A stretch of DNA of 64,000 nt, from the NCBI GenBank assembly GCA_949317995.1, contig OX439046.1, forward strand, positions 58,569,774 to 58,633,773, written 5' to 3'. The position numbers were made by a program, and so were the translations under genes. Below the pieces are notes generated by a model. It was given only the letters and a program-made list of their open reading frames with translations. It ran no database searches and had not been told where the DNA came from. Every line of letters starts with the position of its first letter. Positions within the stretch are counted from its first letter, which is position 1. Below are positions 49,736 through 59,246 of the stretch, piece after piece. The stretch comes from Acholoe squamosa. Its lineage: Eukaryota; Annelida; Polychaeta; Phyllodocida; Polynoidae.

Positions 49736-50094
49736 TAGAAGTAGCTTCCACTTAAAACAATGAAGAGAGGGCAAATAAGTAAGGAAAAACAGTAGGGATA
49801 GAAAGATGTACATCTAAGGAAAAGGGAGGGGAGGCTGAAGATCAAGATAAGTTGCACACTAGCACTGTATTCTTCATCAAGACATCGATCAGAAACCTCC
49901 TGGTCAGAAACCTCCCTGGTCAGAAACTTTCATTATGTGAAGCTTTCTGACCAGAAAAAAGATGGCCAATTGTACCATAAATATAAAGGGTGGCAAAAAA
50001 TTAGTCACTCTAAAATGGAGCCAGGATAGGATCAATCCTATGTTGACTGAAAAAACTATGCCTTTCTGTGATGGAATTCAAACTACAGGTCAAT

Positions 50095-50098
50095 AGAT
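50095..50098 (+). repeat. Target site duplication AGAT (left)
   Basis: AGAT precedes the 5' LTR and the same four bases follow the 3' LTR (62806-62809). Removing one copy plus the element restores a unit like the one at 49640-49735. Confidence 0.85.
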
Positions 50099-50246
50099 TG
50101 TAGAGGTACACTTTACTAAACCATAGGAGTTGGGTACCGTCTGACGTGGCGGGTGAGTCGAGTCGTCGGACGTTCCTCAGGTTCCGGATAGGTGGCAGCA
50201 CCGATCCGGGTCTGTGGGGACATCTGACGACGAACACCTGGGTCCG

Positions 50247-50254
50247 TATATAAA
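50247..50254 (+). promoter_or_regulatory. LTR TATA box
   Basis: TATATAAA preceded by GTCCG and followed by GCCC, well placed in the LTR to drive the genomic RNA. Confidence 0.75.
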
Positions 50255-50372
50255 GCCCAGGGCTCAGCCGCTACGTCAGAGGCCCTTCTGGCCTCCACAC
50301 TATGTAAACCACTGTCTTTTAATATTAGCTGCCTCTTTGATATCATTCGGCAGCCGTGAGTGTGCATTAAGT

Positions 50373-50378
50373 AATAAA
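50373..50378 (+). terminator. LTR polyadenylation signal (5' copy)
   Basis: AATAAA about 120 bases after the TATA box. The equivalent at 62703-62708 in the 3' LTR would end the transcript. Confidence 0.65.
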
Positions 50379-50476
50379 CCTAACCGTTGGCATACACTTG
50401 GAATACTGTCTTACTCTTTCTTTCCGAACCGTAAGACCCGAACCCCCCAGGTCCGTAAGGTCACAAACCCTTACAC

Positions 50477-50491
50477 TGGTGCCGTGACCAG
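50477..50491 (+). promoter_or_regulatory. Primer-binding site
   Basis: TGGTGCCGTGACCAG starts one base after the LTR. The TGG start complements the CCA end of a tRNA. The expected tRNA 3' end would read CTGGTCACGGCACCA; I cannot assign the isotype without a tRNA set. The site also contains a CTGGT/ACCAG inverted repeat. Confidence 0.75.
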
Positions 50492-50614
50492 TTAATTCTG
50501 GTGTATAGCCCGGACGTTATAACGTCCGAACGGCTAGTACATGGGTTAGACACCCTTAGGGAAGCTAACCCAGCAGGGCAATCACTTGCCCAAGAGAATG
50601 GAAATGGATCGCTA

Positions 50615-53398
50615 ATGCTCCAAGCCCATTCGGACTCACAAGATGTGGAATCAGCATCTTGGAGAGATCCCGGACCCCACTATAATGATAGTGAGGAGAA
50701 TCTGCCAGACTCTGTACGACGCGAACAGTCCATACAGAGACATAGTAACTTAATAGGCCAGCAATCAATTGTTGACGAATTATGTGATTCGATGTTCGAA
50801 GTCGGTGGTAGTACTAACCCAGAACATCCGGCACCAATGCGAAAAAGGGTAACATTCGGAGAACTACCTTATAGGTTACCCAGGCCCGGATTACCAATAT
50901 TAGATTATAGCGCTATAGATGGCGACTTAACCTATGCGGTACCGGAAGGTGAAGAATTAAAACGACCGGATGTCCTGTTGTTGAATGAAACATATGTAAC
51001 TTTGAACGAGAATTTAAATACCTTGGTCAAAGCTAAGGATGAAGTATTCCATGAAAAACTTCAGATGGAAGAGGACCTAACTGGCATGCGAAAGGAATTC
51101 GAAGCCAGAAGGAGCGAGTACATGAAAGAACTCGAGAATGAAGAACTAAAACTTCAATCTATGAGAGAATCATTCAATAAAGAATATGATAATAGGCACA
51201 TTCGTATCCAAACATACATAGATACGAACGACCAACTAAACCTTGATAAGACAAAATTCGAATCCGAAATTCGCCATTATCAGGATGAGTTGGATAAATT
51301 GAAACTTCAGTGCAGTAAACAAGCTGAAGACAATGAAACCATCCGGGTAGGCATCATAGCTTACAACAAACAACTGGAGGAGGATAGACAGAAACTCACA
51401 AATGAGCTTCAGGAATTGCAGGCCACTGCAATAACTCTAGATAAATATGTAGAAGCAGCCCAGTTAACTATAGGTAATATAGACCCAGCTGTGGTATCTA
51501 CAATGTTGGGAAAGACATCTAAAGATGCAACCCCAATTAGATACAGCCCATTCGTTGATGATGGGGCTGACAAGAATGTGGTATCCGGAATCTATAAGAA
51601 ACCGGATAATGCTGCAGTAAATGGAACCGCATCTAAACCAGTAATTCCAATGCTGGATACGATAGGTCCGGCACCACCTATACCAGATTTGAGTCACAAA
51701 ATCAAAGCGACTCACGATGGCGCTACAGGGAATAATAATAATACACCCGTGGCACAACCTAGAGCACCCGGACCAATGAGGCATATGTTGACACCACCTT
51801 CATATTTCCCCCAACCCGGCCACAGTACACCAGCAGTACCAAGATTACCGAATCCAACCCTAGGTTCTGGTAATGGTCCTACTGATGGACGTTTTCCGAG
51901 ACCAAATCCGCCACTAAACAATATTAATGGCGGTACGTATCAACCGAGAACATCGTCCTATGGATATAGAAATAATTATAATCCATCGGGAAGTGGCAAT
52001 TATCAGAATGGTAATAGCTATAACCAGGGAAGGAATCAAAATGATTCTTACCCTAGATACGCTTCTTCTGGAAACACCGGTCACAATAGTGGATGCCCTG
52101 GTGGTTCATCTGGAGGCTATAATAATAATGGTCCACCAGGAGGAAACCCTCCAGGCGGCCCAGGAGGATCCGGATTCGGAGGATCAGGATCAGGAGGAGA
52201 TGGCAGGAAACCTAACAGGAGAACTTCTATGCCTGCAGGGATGCAAACCATCTTTGATAGAAGCCAATGTATACAAAACCTTGGCATTGACTGCTACCGA
52301 AAGGGAGCGGACGGCATGGAAGTCATGAACTGGAGCATGCGAGAAGCAGATAGACTACGCGGATGTAATAATCCGGCACGTAGACAGGCACGGATACCCC
52401 CTCCATATGATTCTAATGATCCATGGAAGGACAGGTACCAAGCTTTTGTCGACGAAGTCAATTGTAGTGGATGGACAAAAGAAGAAGCTCTGCCATATTT
52501 GATTTGTTGGTTAAATAAAGGCGGAAAAGTAGCTCTCAACCAATGGAGAGCAGCTTACGGAATATATGGTACCTATGATCAATTGGTCGAATGTGCCGCA
52601 TACCTTTTCGGATCAATCGTTAGAGAAGATCCGTGGGTAAGCTTTAAGAAGAGAACACAAAAACCTAAAGAATCACACAAAGTCTTTGGTTTGGAGCTAC
52701 AAGACTTGCTTTCGAAAGCACGTCCAAATTGGGCTCATGATGATGATTGTTATCTACAAGAATTGTTCATACAATTCTATAGTGGATTGCGAGATCCGGA
52801 TCATAAGCAAGTGGTGTGGGACTCCTGGAAAGATGACACTTCATTCAGTGACCTGTTCATAGCAATTGATGGACATGACATGAAGAAACGTTTGGTAGGT
52901 CTTGGACCTAGTCCAGTAAGAGCAGCTCCTTTCCAATACGGGGGTACACCTGCTCCAGTATACGATACTTCCCAATTAGCTCCGGTTGAATCGAATGAAG
53001 TTAATGAGGAAGATGAATATATCTCCGATGAAAACGGAGAATATATTGGTTCAGTCCATGTGGCCGGAAAGTATTACCGACAAAAGCGGTATAGGAAGGT
53101 ACATTCGAGAGGGAGAGGAGGATCTGTTGCTGGTAAAACAGCTTCCGGATCAACTCAACATGGTAGTGCAGCCTCTACGGCGAACTCAACTGTAGCAGCC
53201 ACAGTTGCTCCGACTAACATGATGGAAACATTAATAGCCGGATTAACAGAAGCTCTAAGGAGACCAAGAGTTGATAAATCTCAAAGGAGATGTTTCAGAT
53301 GTCAGAAACTGGGGCATTTTGCTCCCAAATGTATGGCTGAAAAGCATGTTCCACGTAAACAGGAGAGTGTCTCTGGGATAAGTACAGAGGAAAACTAG
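50615..53398 (+). CDS. gag: Gag: coiled-coil capsid precursor with zinc knuckle
   Basis: The frame is open from 50459. The first ATG is at 50615, giving 927 residues; a near-cognate start upstream (for example GTG at 50501) could add 38. Numbering from 50501, residues 160-315 form a long heptad-rich coiled coil. Residues 395-590 are Pro/Gly/Asn-rich and disordered. Residues 590-815 are a compact Trp- and Cys-containing part placed where the capsid domain lies. Residues 931-944 are a CX2CX4HX4C zinc knuckle (CFRCQKLGHFAPKC) for RNA packaging. The long coiled coil is unusual for Ty3/gypsy Gag and may replace or aid particle assembly. It ends in TAG at 53396, one frame from pol. Confidence 0.85.
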   Translation: MLQAHSDSQDVESASWRDPGPHYNDSEENLPDSVRREQSIQRHSNLIGQQSIVDELCDSMFEVGGSTNPEHPAPMRKRVTFGELPYRLPRPGLPILDYSAIDGDLTYAVPEGEELKRPDVLLLNETYVTLNENLNTLVKAKDEVFHEKLQMEEDLTGMRKEFEARRSEYMKELENEELKLQSMRESFNKEYDNRHIRIQTYIDTNDQLNLDKTKFESEIRHYQDELDKLKLQCSKQAEDNETIRVGIIAYNKQLEEDRQKLTNELQELQATAITLDKYVEAAQLTIGNIDPAVVSTMLGKTSKDATPIRYSPFVDDGADKNVVSGIYKKPDNAAVNGTASKPVIPMLDTIGPAPPIPDLSHKIKATHDGATGNNNNTPVAQPRAPGPMRHMLTPPSYFPQPGHSTPAVPRLPNPTLGSGNGPTDGRFPRPNPPLNNINGGTYQPRTSSYGYRNNYNPSGSGNYQNGNSYNQGRNQNDSYPRYASSGNTGHNSGCPGGSSGGYNNNGPPGGNPPGGPGGSGFGGSGSGGDGRKPNRRTSMPAGMQTIFDRSQCIQNLGIDCYRKGADGMEVMNWSMREADRLRGCNNPARRQARIPPPYDSNDPWKDRYQAFVDEVNCSGWTKEEALPYLICWLNKGGKVALNQWRAAYGIYGTYDQLVECAAYLFGSIVREDPWVSFKKRTQKPKESHKVFGLELQDLLSKARPNWAHDDDCYLQELFIQFYSGLRDPDHKQVVWDSWKDDTSFSDLFIAIDGHDMKKRLVGLGPSPVRAAPFQYGGTPAPVYDTSQLAPVESNEVNEEDEYISDENGEYIGSVHVAGKYYRQKRYRKVHSRGRGGSVAGKTASGSTQHGSAASTANSTVAATVAPTNMMETLIAGLTEALRRPRVDKSQRRCFRCQKLGHFAPKCMAEKHVPRKQESVSGISTEEN

Positions 53399-53508
53399 AA
53401 AGGGATCTCCCGAGGGGCAAAGAAGGGGATCCCAGTGACAAATCTTGCCATAATATCACCATCCGTGACGATAGTTCGCATTTAGTAACAAGATCGCCTA
53501 ACACATAG
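53359..53508 (+). promoter_or_regulatory. gag-pol junction (recoding region)
   Basis: The pol frame is -1 to gag and is open from 53359, overlapping the last 40 bases of gag. It continues past the gag stop to a single TAG at 53506-53508, then opens into protease. Reading through the gag TAG in frame adds only 28 codons before TAG TAA at 53483. No textbook slippery heptamer is present; G GAA AAC at the gag end is a poor candidate. A branch-like TAGTAAC near 53482 followed by ACATAG/G at 53508 could be a splice acceptor. Confidence 0.6.
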
Positions 53509-56500
53509 GTGGTTGTAGACACCCGGAAGGTTAGGGAAGCTGATATAACAGGTGCCACGGGCGCACTGGGGAAACCCAATATCAGTAACGAGGCAGGCGG
53601 CTATGAATTAGCCAAGGTCTGTGGTGCCCACCTGCCCCCGGGTCATCCTTGTCTTGAATTCTTGAAAAGATGTGGATCGACTCCTGGTGTGAAAAATGAT
53701 GTTCCGATTGTCACGGACATACCCTCTGTTCTAAACGGAAGGCGGTGGTATGTTTGCCTCACTGTTAACGGAAGATCTGCCGAATTCCTTGTGGATACGG
53801 GAGCTAGCCACTCTTGTATCTCCAGGGGGTTCTACGATCTTATACCGGATGAACATGAGACTCTCAAATCGGGAGGAAGTGCTCAGACGGCCGACGGCAG
53901 TACCTTGCAAACGTATGGTAGAACTTGTGTGAAACTACAGTTGGATGGTATCCATGACTATGTCATGAGCACCACCGTTGCGGATATAGCAGATGAGGGT
54001 ATACTCGGGTTGGATTTCGCATCCCTGTATGGTGCCGTGTTGGAACCCCAAACAGGAGTGTTGAGTGTGAGATACCCGTATCCCGTGAAAGTTAGATGTG
54101 TACTGAGACAAGTGAGCAGTATGGCTAGTGTGGCACACACTGTGCGAATCCCTCCAGGAGTAGCCTGTGATGTGCTTGTAAGAAGTGATCCTGCAATGCG
54201 TAATAAGCCTGCAGTGATAGAACCGGATGTAGTCACGTTATCAAGTATCGGATTAAATTCTGTAGACACGATAGTAGCGAATGCATCCTGGTCGGTAGTA
54301 CCTGTCTCCAATACTGGAAACACTACTATCTACTTGAAAAAGGGACAAGTTTTTGGAAATGTGACCCTTTCGGAAACTGTAACGGATAGTAAGCTAAGCT
54401 TACGAAAGGTAACAGGAGATGATGAAATTTCGGAAGACTTACTTAAGTTGTATGAAGAAACTTCATTAGAGGATCCGGAACACCGGAAAGAGTTCTATGA
54501 TATGCTCTGTCAGTATCATACTGCCTTTGCCAAACCTGGTGAAAAACTAGGTACAACAAATAAAGTATTACATAAAATAGATACTGGAGATGCCGAACCC
54601 TTTAAAATACCGTATAGACGGTTACCCTTAGCAAAAAAGAGAGTAGCTGAGGATGAAATAAATAAGATGTTGGAACAGGATGTAATAGTCCCTTCCAATA
54701 GTCCATGGAGTAGTCCTGTGTGTATGGTAACAAAAAAAGACGGTACTATCCGTTTCTGCATAGACTACAGGAAGTTGAATGGAATAACGAAAAAGAATTC
54801 GTATCCATTACCGAGAATAGATGAAACCATTGACTCCTTAGGAGGAAACAGTTGGTTTTGTACCCTAGACTTGCAATCAGGCTACTGGCAAGTGGGAATG
54901 AACCCTCCAGATATGGAGAAAACTGCATTTTCGAGTCATATTGGATTATTCCAATATAATGTAATGCCGTTTGGACTGTGCAATGCACCTGCAACATTTG
55001 AAGCAATGATGGAAACAATTCTAAGTGATTTATTGTGGAAAAGATGTCTTGTATATCTAGACGATGTCATTGTCTTCGGAAAAACATTCGAAGAATGTTC
55101 TAATAACCTGAAAATGGTACTAGAACGTATTATTTCTAATGGTCTCAAATTGAAACCTAAGAAATGCCACATGTTTAGAAAGTCCATAAATTATTTGGGC
55201 CGCATCATCAGTGATGAAGGAATAAAGGCTGATCCGGAAAAAATCAAATCAGTTACGAATTGGAATAGACCTAAAACACCCAAGGAGGTGAGGTCCTTTT
55301 TAGGATTCTGTTCCTATTACAGGGAATTTATTCCGAATTATTCTAGAGTCAGTTACCCATTACAAGCAATAGCTAACTGGACTCCAGGAAGTACCAAGGA
55401 AAAATTTCCTTGGACACATGAACAGGAAAACGCTTTTCGAAAGCTAAAAGACCTGTTCACGAGTACTCCCGTATTGCAATATCCGAATGAGACGGATCAT
55501 TTCATACTGGATACTGATGCTAGTAATGATAGCATTGGTGCAGCTCTCTCGCAAGTCCAAAATGGGAGAGAAGTACCAATTGCCTTTGCCAGCAACACAC
55601 TGAGCAAGACTCAGCGCAATTACTGCACAACCAAAAGAGAGTTGTTAGCAGTAGTCGTATATACCAAGAAGTTCAAACATTTTCTATGGGGAACGAACTT
55701 TACTTTGCGTACGGATCATTCCTCTTTAAGGTGGCTACTGAACTTCCGAGATGCTGAAGGCATGTTAGGCCGATGGCTAGCCCATTTATCCGAATATGGG
55801 CTTGAACATCAACAGATTCAGCATAGACCCGGAGTTAAGCATTTAAATGCTGATGCTTTGTCTCGAATACCAATCCGGAAATGTGATAATCCGGATTGTA
55901 CTGATTGTGGAGCTCATAAAGCAGTGTTAGCAGGGATTCGAAGACCATTCGTACCCCTAGTTGCCAGTATACTGGATTGGTCTATGGATCACATACGACA
56001 TTTCCAGGAAGCTGACTCGATAACTGCGCAGCTACTGCAATTAGTACCAAAGGGTATACGTCCAGTTAGACCAGAGGTCTCTCTGGAAAATCGAGAAATG
56101 AGAAGGTTTCTTGCTCAATGGACCGAGCTTGAAGTCCGGAAAGGCGTGTTATACCGTTGGAAGCCATGTAATAATGGTGATAGAATCATGCAAGTGGTGA
56201 TACCACATGCCATGAGACATGACATTATGTACTTCTGTCATGGACATCGGACCAGTGGTCATTTCGGAAGGAAACGCTCGCTAGCACGACTTTCCAAGAA
56301 ATACTATTGGCCTGGCATGACACGGGACTTGCAAAGATGGGTAACCACCTGTCCGGATTGTTGTAAAAACAAACCCGGACCCGGGATGGGCAAACTTCCC
56401 CTATCCCAAGAACTTTTCGGAGTTAGATTCGCAAGAATCGGGGTAGATATTATTAGTGGATTTAATACAACCGCTAATGATAATACCTGTATGATGGTAG

Positions 56501-57594
56501 TGTGTGATTATTATACGAAATACACTAAAGTATTTCCACTACCGGACCACAAAGCAATTACTTGTGCCGAAGCTTTTGTAAAAGGTTGGGTACTAAGCTT
56601 CGGTGTACCATTAATGTTACACAGTGACCAAGGCAGAGAGTTCGAATCAAATCTCTGGCAGGGTATGTGCGAATACTTAGCTATTTGCAAGACTAGAACC
56701 AATCCGTATAGACCACAAAGCGACGGATTGGTGGAAAGGTTCAATAGAACCCTCATCCAAGTCCTAAAGTCACTCGTTAATGAACATATGGATGACTGGG
56801 ATGAGCAATGTCATTTTGTGACACATGCTTATAATAGTACGGTACATTCAAGTACAAATTGTTCTCCGAACCTTTTAGTATTCGGAGAGGATTTGATAAT
56901 GCCTGCTGACCTAGTTTTTGGAGTCGTAGGAATGGACCCTGAACTACCTTGCCATGTAGTTTTTGTGGAATGTTTAAGAGACAGATTTAGAAAAGCATAT
57001 GAGTCTGTCCGAATTGATTTGGAGAAAAGTGCCAAATGGCAGAAAGTAGGATACGATACCGATCTAAAGCATCGGAAATTCCAATCCGGAGACAGAGTCC
57101 TCAGATTACATGAACCGCTTAGACACATAAAATTAGCGTCTAATTGGGACGGTCCCTTTACTATAACACAAATTATCAGTGATTGTACCGTAATTATTAA
57201 GTCTGACCTTGGTCGACTCTATAAGTCAAATGTGGCTAGATTAAGGAGATGGTCTGGGAGGGAGACCTCCACAGAAATGTATGGTGAAGGTTCCGAAAGG
57301 ATCCTGAATCAGAATCGCATAATAGACCAGGTAAAGAACACTACAGTGAAGCGTGGTCATGGTAGACCCAAAAAGTGTTCCGAATCAGTGACACCCACGC
57401 CAACACCGATTAAGCGTGGGGGAGTTAAAAAAGTCTCGGCAGGTGAAGACAAGAAGAAGAGGAAAGGTGTTTCTAAGGCTAAGAAGCACCTAGAGAAAGC
57501 TCTTCAGACTGTCAGGTCCGATAAAGAACTATCCGAGAAGGGGAGATACGTTCGCCGCAGCCCCCGAATTGCCCAGAGGACTGCAGTGACCTAA
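53509..57594 (+). CDS. pol: Pol polyprotein: PR-RT-RNaseH-IN
   Basis: This is an open frame of 1361 codons after an in-frame TAG. It has no ATG until residue 153, which lies beyond the protease active site, so translation must come from gag by recoding or a spliced RNA. Protease: DTGAS at 96-100 and ILGLDF at 165-170. Reverse transcriptase: LDLQSGYW around 454 and YLDD at 516-519. RNase H: D670, E711, D736, D782. Integrase: H913, H918, C948, C951 zinc site, then D980, D1040, E1076 with 35 residues between the last two (DD35E), then a WDGPF module at 1213-1217. No chromodomain follows. Instead there is a basic tail with an AT-hook-like GRPKK (1285-1289) and RRSPR. All catalytic residues I looked for are present. 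Confidence 0.95.
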   Translation: MVVDTRKVREADITGATGALGKPNISNEAGGYELAKVCGAHLPPGHPCLEFLKRCGSTPGVKNDVPIVTDIPSVLNGRRWYVCLTVNGRSAEFLVDTGASHSCISRGFYDLIPDEHETLKSGGSAQTADGSTLQTYGRTCVKLQLDGIHDYVMSTTVADIADEGILGLDFASLYGAVLEPQTGVLSVRYPYPVKVRCVLRQVSSMASVAHTVRIPPGVACDVLVRSDPAMRNKPAVIEPDVVTLSSIGLNSVDTIVANASWSVVPVSNTGNTTIYLKKGQVFGNVTLSETVTDSKLSLRKVTGDDEISEDLLKLYEETSLEDPEHRKEFYDMLCQYHTAFAKPGEKLGTTNKVLHKIDTGDAEPFKIPYRRLPLAKKRVAEDEINKMLEQDVIVPSNSPWSSPVCMVTKKDGTIRFCIDYRKLNGITKKNSYPLPRIDETIDSLGGNSWFCTLDLQSGYWQVGMNPPDMEKTAFSSHIGLFQYNVMPFGLCNAPATFEAMMETILSDLLWKRCLVYLDDVIVFGKTFEECSNNLKMVLERIISNGLKLKPKKCHMFRKSINYLGRIISDEGIKADPEKIKSVTNWNRPKTPKEVRSFLGFCSYYREFIPNYSRVSYPLQAIANWTPGSTKEKFPWTHEQENAFRKLKDLFTSTPVLQYPNETDHFILDTDASNDSIGAALSQVQNGREVPIAFASNTLSKTQRNYCTTKRELLAVVVYTKKFKHFLWGTNFTLRTDHSSLRWLLNFRDAEGMLGRWLAHLSEYGLEHQQIQHRPGVKHLNADALSRIPIRKCDNPDCTDCGAHKAVLAGIRRPFVPLVASILDWSMDHIRHFQEADSITAQLLQLVPKGIRPVRPEVSLENREMRRFLAQWTELEVRKGVLYRWKPCNNGDRIMQVVIPHAMRHDIMYFCHGHRTSGHFGRKRSLARLSKKYYWPGMTRDLQRWVTTCPDCCKNKPGPGMGKLPLSQELFGVRFARIGVDIISGFNTTANDNTCMMVVCDYYTKYTKVFPLPDHKAITCAEAFVKGWVLSFGVPLMLHSDQGREFESNLWQGMCEYLAICKTRTNPYRPQSDGLVERFNRTLIQVLKSLVNEHMDDWDEQCHFVTHAYNSTVHSSTNCSPNLLVFGEDLIMPADLVFGVVGMDPELPCHVVFVECLRDRFRKAYESVRIDLEKSAKWQKVGYDTDLKHRKFQSGDRVLRLHEPLRHIKLASNWDGPFTITQIISDCTVIIKSDLGRLYKSNVARLRRWSGRETSTEMYGEGSERILNQNRIIDQVKNTTVKRGHGRPKKCSESVTPTPTPIKRGGVKKVSAGEDKKKRKGVSKAKKHLEKALQTVRSDKELSEKGRYVRRSPRIAQRTAVT

Positions 57595-58103
57595 CCTGTA
57601 TACACAACGAGTGTAATGTTTACATTTAGAGGAACGGATGACAACTGACCCTAAAGGCTTATTTGTCGCCCCCGCATGATGTACCAATGGGTAGTGGACG
57701 GATAATCCGGTGGATTTGCTTAAGCTTTCCATAATCTCCACTTAAATCCCCAGTCGAGTCATCGGGGTGAGCGATAATTACCTAAAAACAATCAGTTTGT
57801 TGATGTACCGCCTGTAGCACGTGCGTTTCCGCATGACGTCACCGTGTCCAGTCTCGGCTGACCTCTCGTGACCTCGCGGACCGCGGGGAAATGACGTCAC
57901 GAAAGCTGGCCCGTCGCCATATTGTTTTTTGGTAGCGTTTGGGACAGTCGGGTCACCCCTTCTCTCTTAAATTCTACCATCTAGCAAACCCCTTGTGCGC
58001 CCTCAGAGTCTGTCTCTTAGCAGGCAGACTCCGCTTGTGTCGGCCCCGGCGCCGTAAAAGCCGGAAAAAGGAGTATTTTACTCCCGTAGGTGATTCCCCG
58101 GTC
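57595..58103 (+). promoter_or_regulatory. Spacer with candidate internal promoter
   Basis: A GC- and CpG-rich block lies between pol and ORF3. It contains an E box CACGTG (57818-57823), two perfect CRE palindromes TGACGTCA (57834-57841 and 57892-57899) 58 bp apart, and, just after, the complement of a YY1-type AATATGGCGAC near 57912. No TATA box is present. Downstream, CTGTCTCTTAG near 58020 could serve as a splice acceptor for a subgenomic RNA. Either an internal promoter or a spliced transcript could supply ORF3/ORF4. Confidence 0.5.
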
Positions 58104-59162
58104 ATGGCTGAGGAATCCGTAGCTGCAGCCAAGCTATCCGGTGACCCGGATAAGCTGACTCCGTCCGCAGAAGCTTTTCCGGAAGCTTTGTCGCCTGTTA
58201 CACAGGAAGAGAGCGAGATGATGGACGTGGAGGAACCCACGGATCGCTCGTTCGAGGAGAAGCTGGCTTCATTCTCACTAAATGAGCCAGAGAAACTACT
58301 ATCTCCACTCCCGGCCGAGGGATCCGGAGCGACTGCGAGTGCTGAACCCGCAGCGACAGAGTCCGAAACTACCCAAGTTGACGGACAGAAGGATGAGTGG
58401 AAGCCAGCAGTGGCGGAGCCTTTTCCAGCTAGCTATGATGGTCGCTACCTGTATGTCCACCCGGAACTGCAGGCACAAGTGACCTACGCGGACGGGACAC
58501 CAGTCAGGATGGACCCGAAAGTCAGGATAGCTATCGAGGGCGTCATGGCTCCCGAACAGCTGACCAGGATGCCTCCCGAGTGGCTTCGAGACTGGCCGTG
58601 GTTCCAACGGGGACTTATGGTGGACGCTGGTTTCCGTGAAACCGTGTACGCAGCTAACCGAGCCTTCGAGCTCGGAGCGTATCCGAAGCCTGACAAGTCC
58701 CTGTGGAACGTAAAGGCTACGAACATCAACTGGGTAGGCTGTGTCTGGGATACCGATGGCCAGACCTACCCACGCCCTAGTGCTATCCGGACGCCGTGCC
58801 GGACCACTAAGGAATTCCGGGAGGCCGCTGCTAACTTCGAGCAGTGGGACGACGGTTACTACATAACCGAACAGGAATTGGTGGATGTCCAGAACAATTC
58901 ACTAATCGGATTGGACCGAGCTGCAGCCCTTCGGACGGTTATTGTCCGCCGTATGACTGCCGAACAGGAGGCACAGGAAGAGGCTAAGAGGGCCGCGGAA
59001 GCACCCGCACCTCCTATCCCCGACCTGAAGCTTGCCACCAGAAGCTCCGCCAGTGCTACATCAGCTACCGGCAGCACTACTACCCCAGTAGAAGCCACGA
59101 CCTCCAGCACATCCGGAACCCAGGAACCGGAGGAAGACTGGAAGGTCAGTAAGAACCGATGA
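58104..59162 (+). CDS. ORF3, unknown accessory protein (352 residues)
   Basis: The first ATG at 58104 has a good context (GTCATGG). The frame is open further upstream but without ATG. The protein is acidic and Ala/Pro/Glu-rich at the start, has a compact Trp-rich middle (for example PPEWLRDWPWFQRG and WVGCVWDTDGQTY), and ends in a Ser/Thr-rich tail. No signal peptide or membrane helix is seen, so it is not a normal envelope. I recognise no family. It stops at TGA (59160-59162), after which the same frame runs on for 28 codons into ORF4. Codon use is GC-richer than in pol. Confidence 0.7.
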   Translation: MAEESVAAAKLSGDPDKLTPSAEAFPEALSPVTQEESEMMDVEEPTDRSFEEKLASFSLNEPEKLLSPLPAEGSGATASAEPAATESETTQVDGQKDEWKPAVAEPFPASYDGRYLYVHPELQAQVTYADGTPVRMDPKVRIAIEGVMAPEQLTRMPPEWLRDWPWFQRGLMVDAGFRETVYAANRAFELGAYPKPDKSLWNVKATNINWVGCVWDTDGQTYPRPSAIRTPCRTTKEFREAAANFEQWDDGYYITEQELVDVQNNSLIGLDRAAALRTVIVRRMTAEQEAQEEAKRAAEAPAPPIPDLKLATRSSASATSATGSTTTPVEATTSSTSGTQEPEEDWKVSKNR

Positions 59163-59246
59163 TCCGCTGCTCGGAAGCTCAAGAATCTCCCGGATTCTGC
59201 GAGAGCCGAGCCGAAACCCAGCACCTCAACCACTGGTAGTACTGCC
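59160..59246 (+). promoter_or_regulatory. In-frame UGA and open linker between ORF3 and ORF4
   Basis: Apart from TGA at 59160-59162, the frame is open from ORF3 through 28 linker codons (SAARKLKNLPDSAR...) into ORF4. If the stop is read through, one protein of about 936 residues results. If ribosomes reinitiate, the nearby ATG at 59247 is well placed. The base after TGA is T, not the C of the leakiest known context. Confidence 0.7.

Larger units (their letters stand above)
50099..50475 (+). repeat. 5' LTR
   Basis: 377 bp beginning TGTAGAGG and ending CCCTTACA. It contains bZIP-type words (TGACGTGG at 50142, TACGTCA at 50272), a TATATAAA box at 50247-50254 and AATAAA at 50373-50378. Transcription should start about 30 bases after the TATA box and polyadenylation follow the AATAAA, giving short U3, R and U5 parts. 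By eye it matches the 3' LTR at every base. Confidence 0.95.

Noticed and set aside
57250..57594. Chromodomain at the end of integrase
   Set aside because: The tail is basic low-complexity sequence with an AT-hook-like motif; the aromatic pattern of a chromodomain is absent.
59160..59162. Selenocysteine codon at the ORF3 UGA
   Set aside because: I cannot identify a SECIS-like element by eye and there is no family knowledge to support it; readthrough, reinitiation or mutation are simpler.
59145..59239. Short intron removing the ORF3 UGA (GTCAGT donor to GGTAG acceptor)
   Set aside because: The 95-nt removal would shift the frame and the acceptor has no pyrimidine tract.
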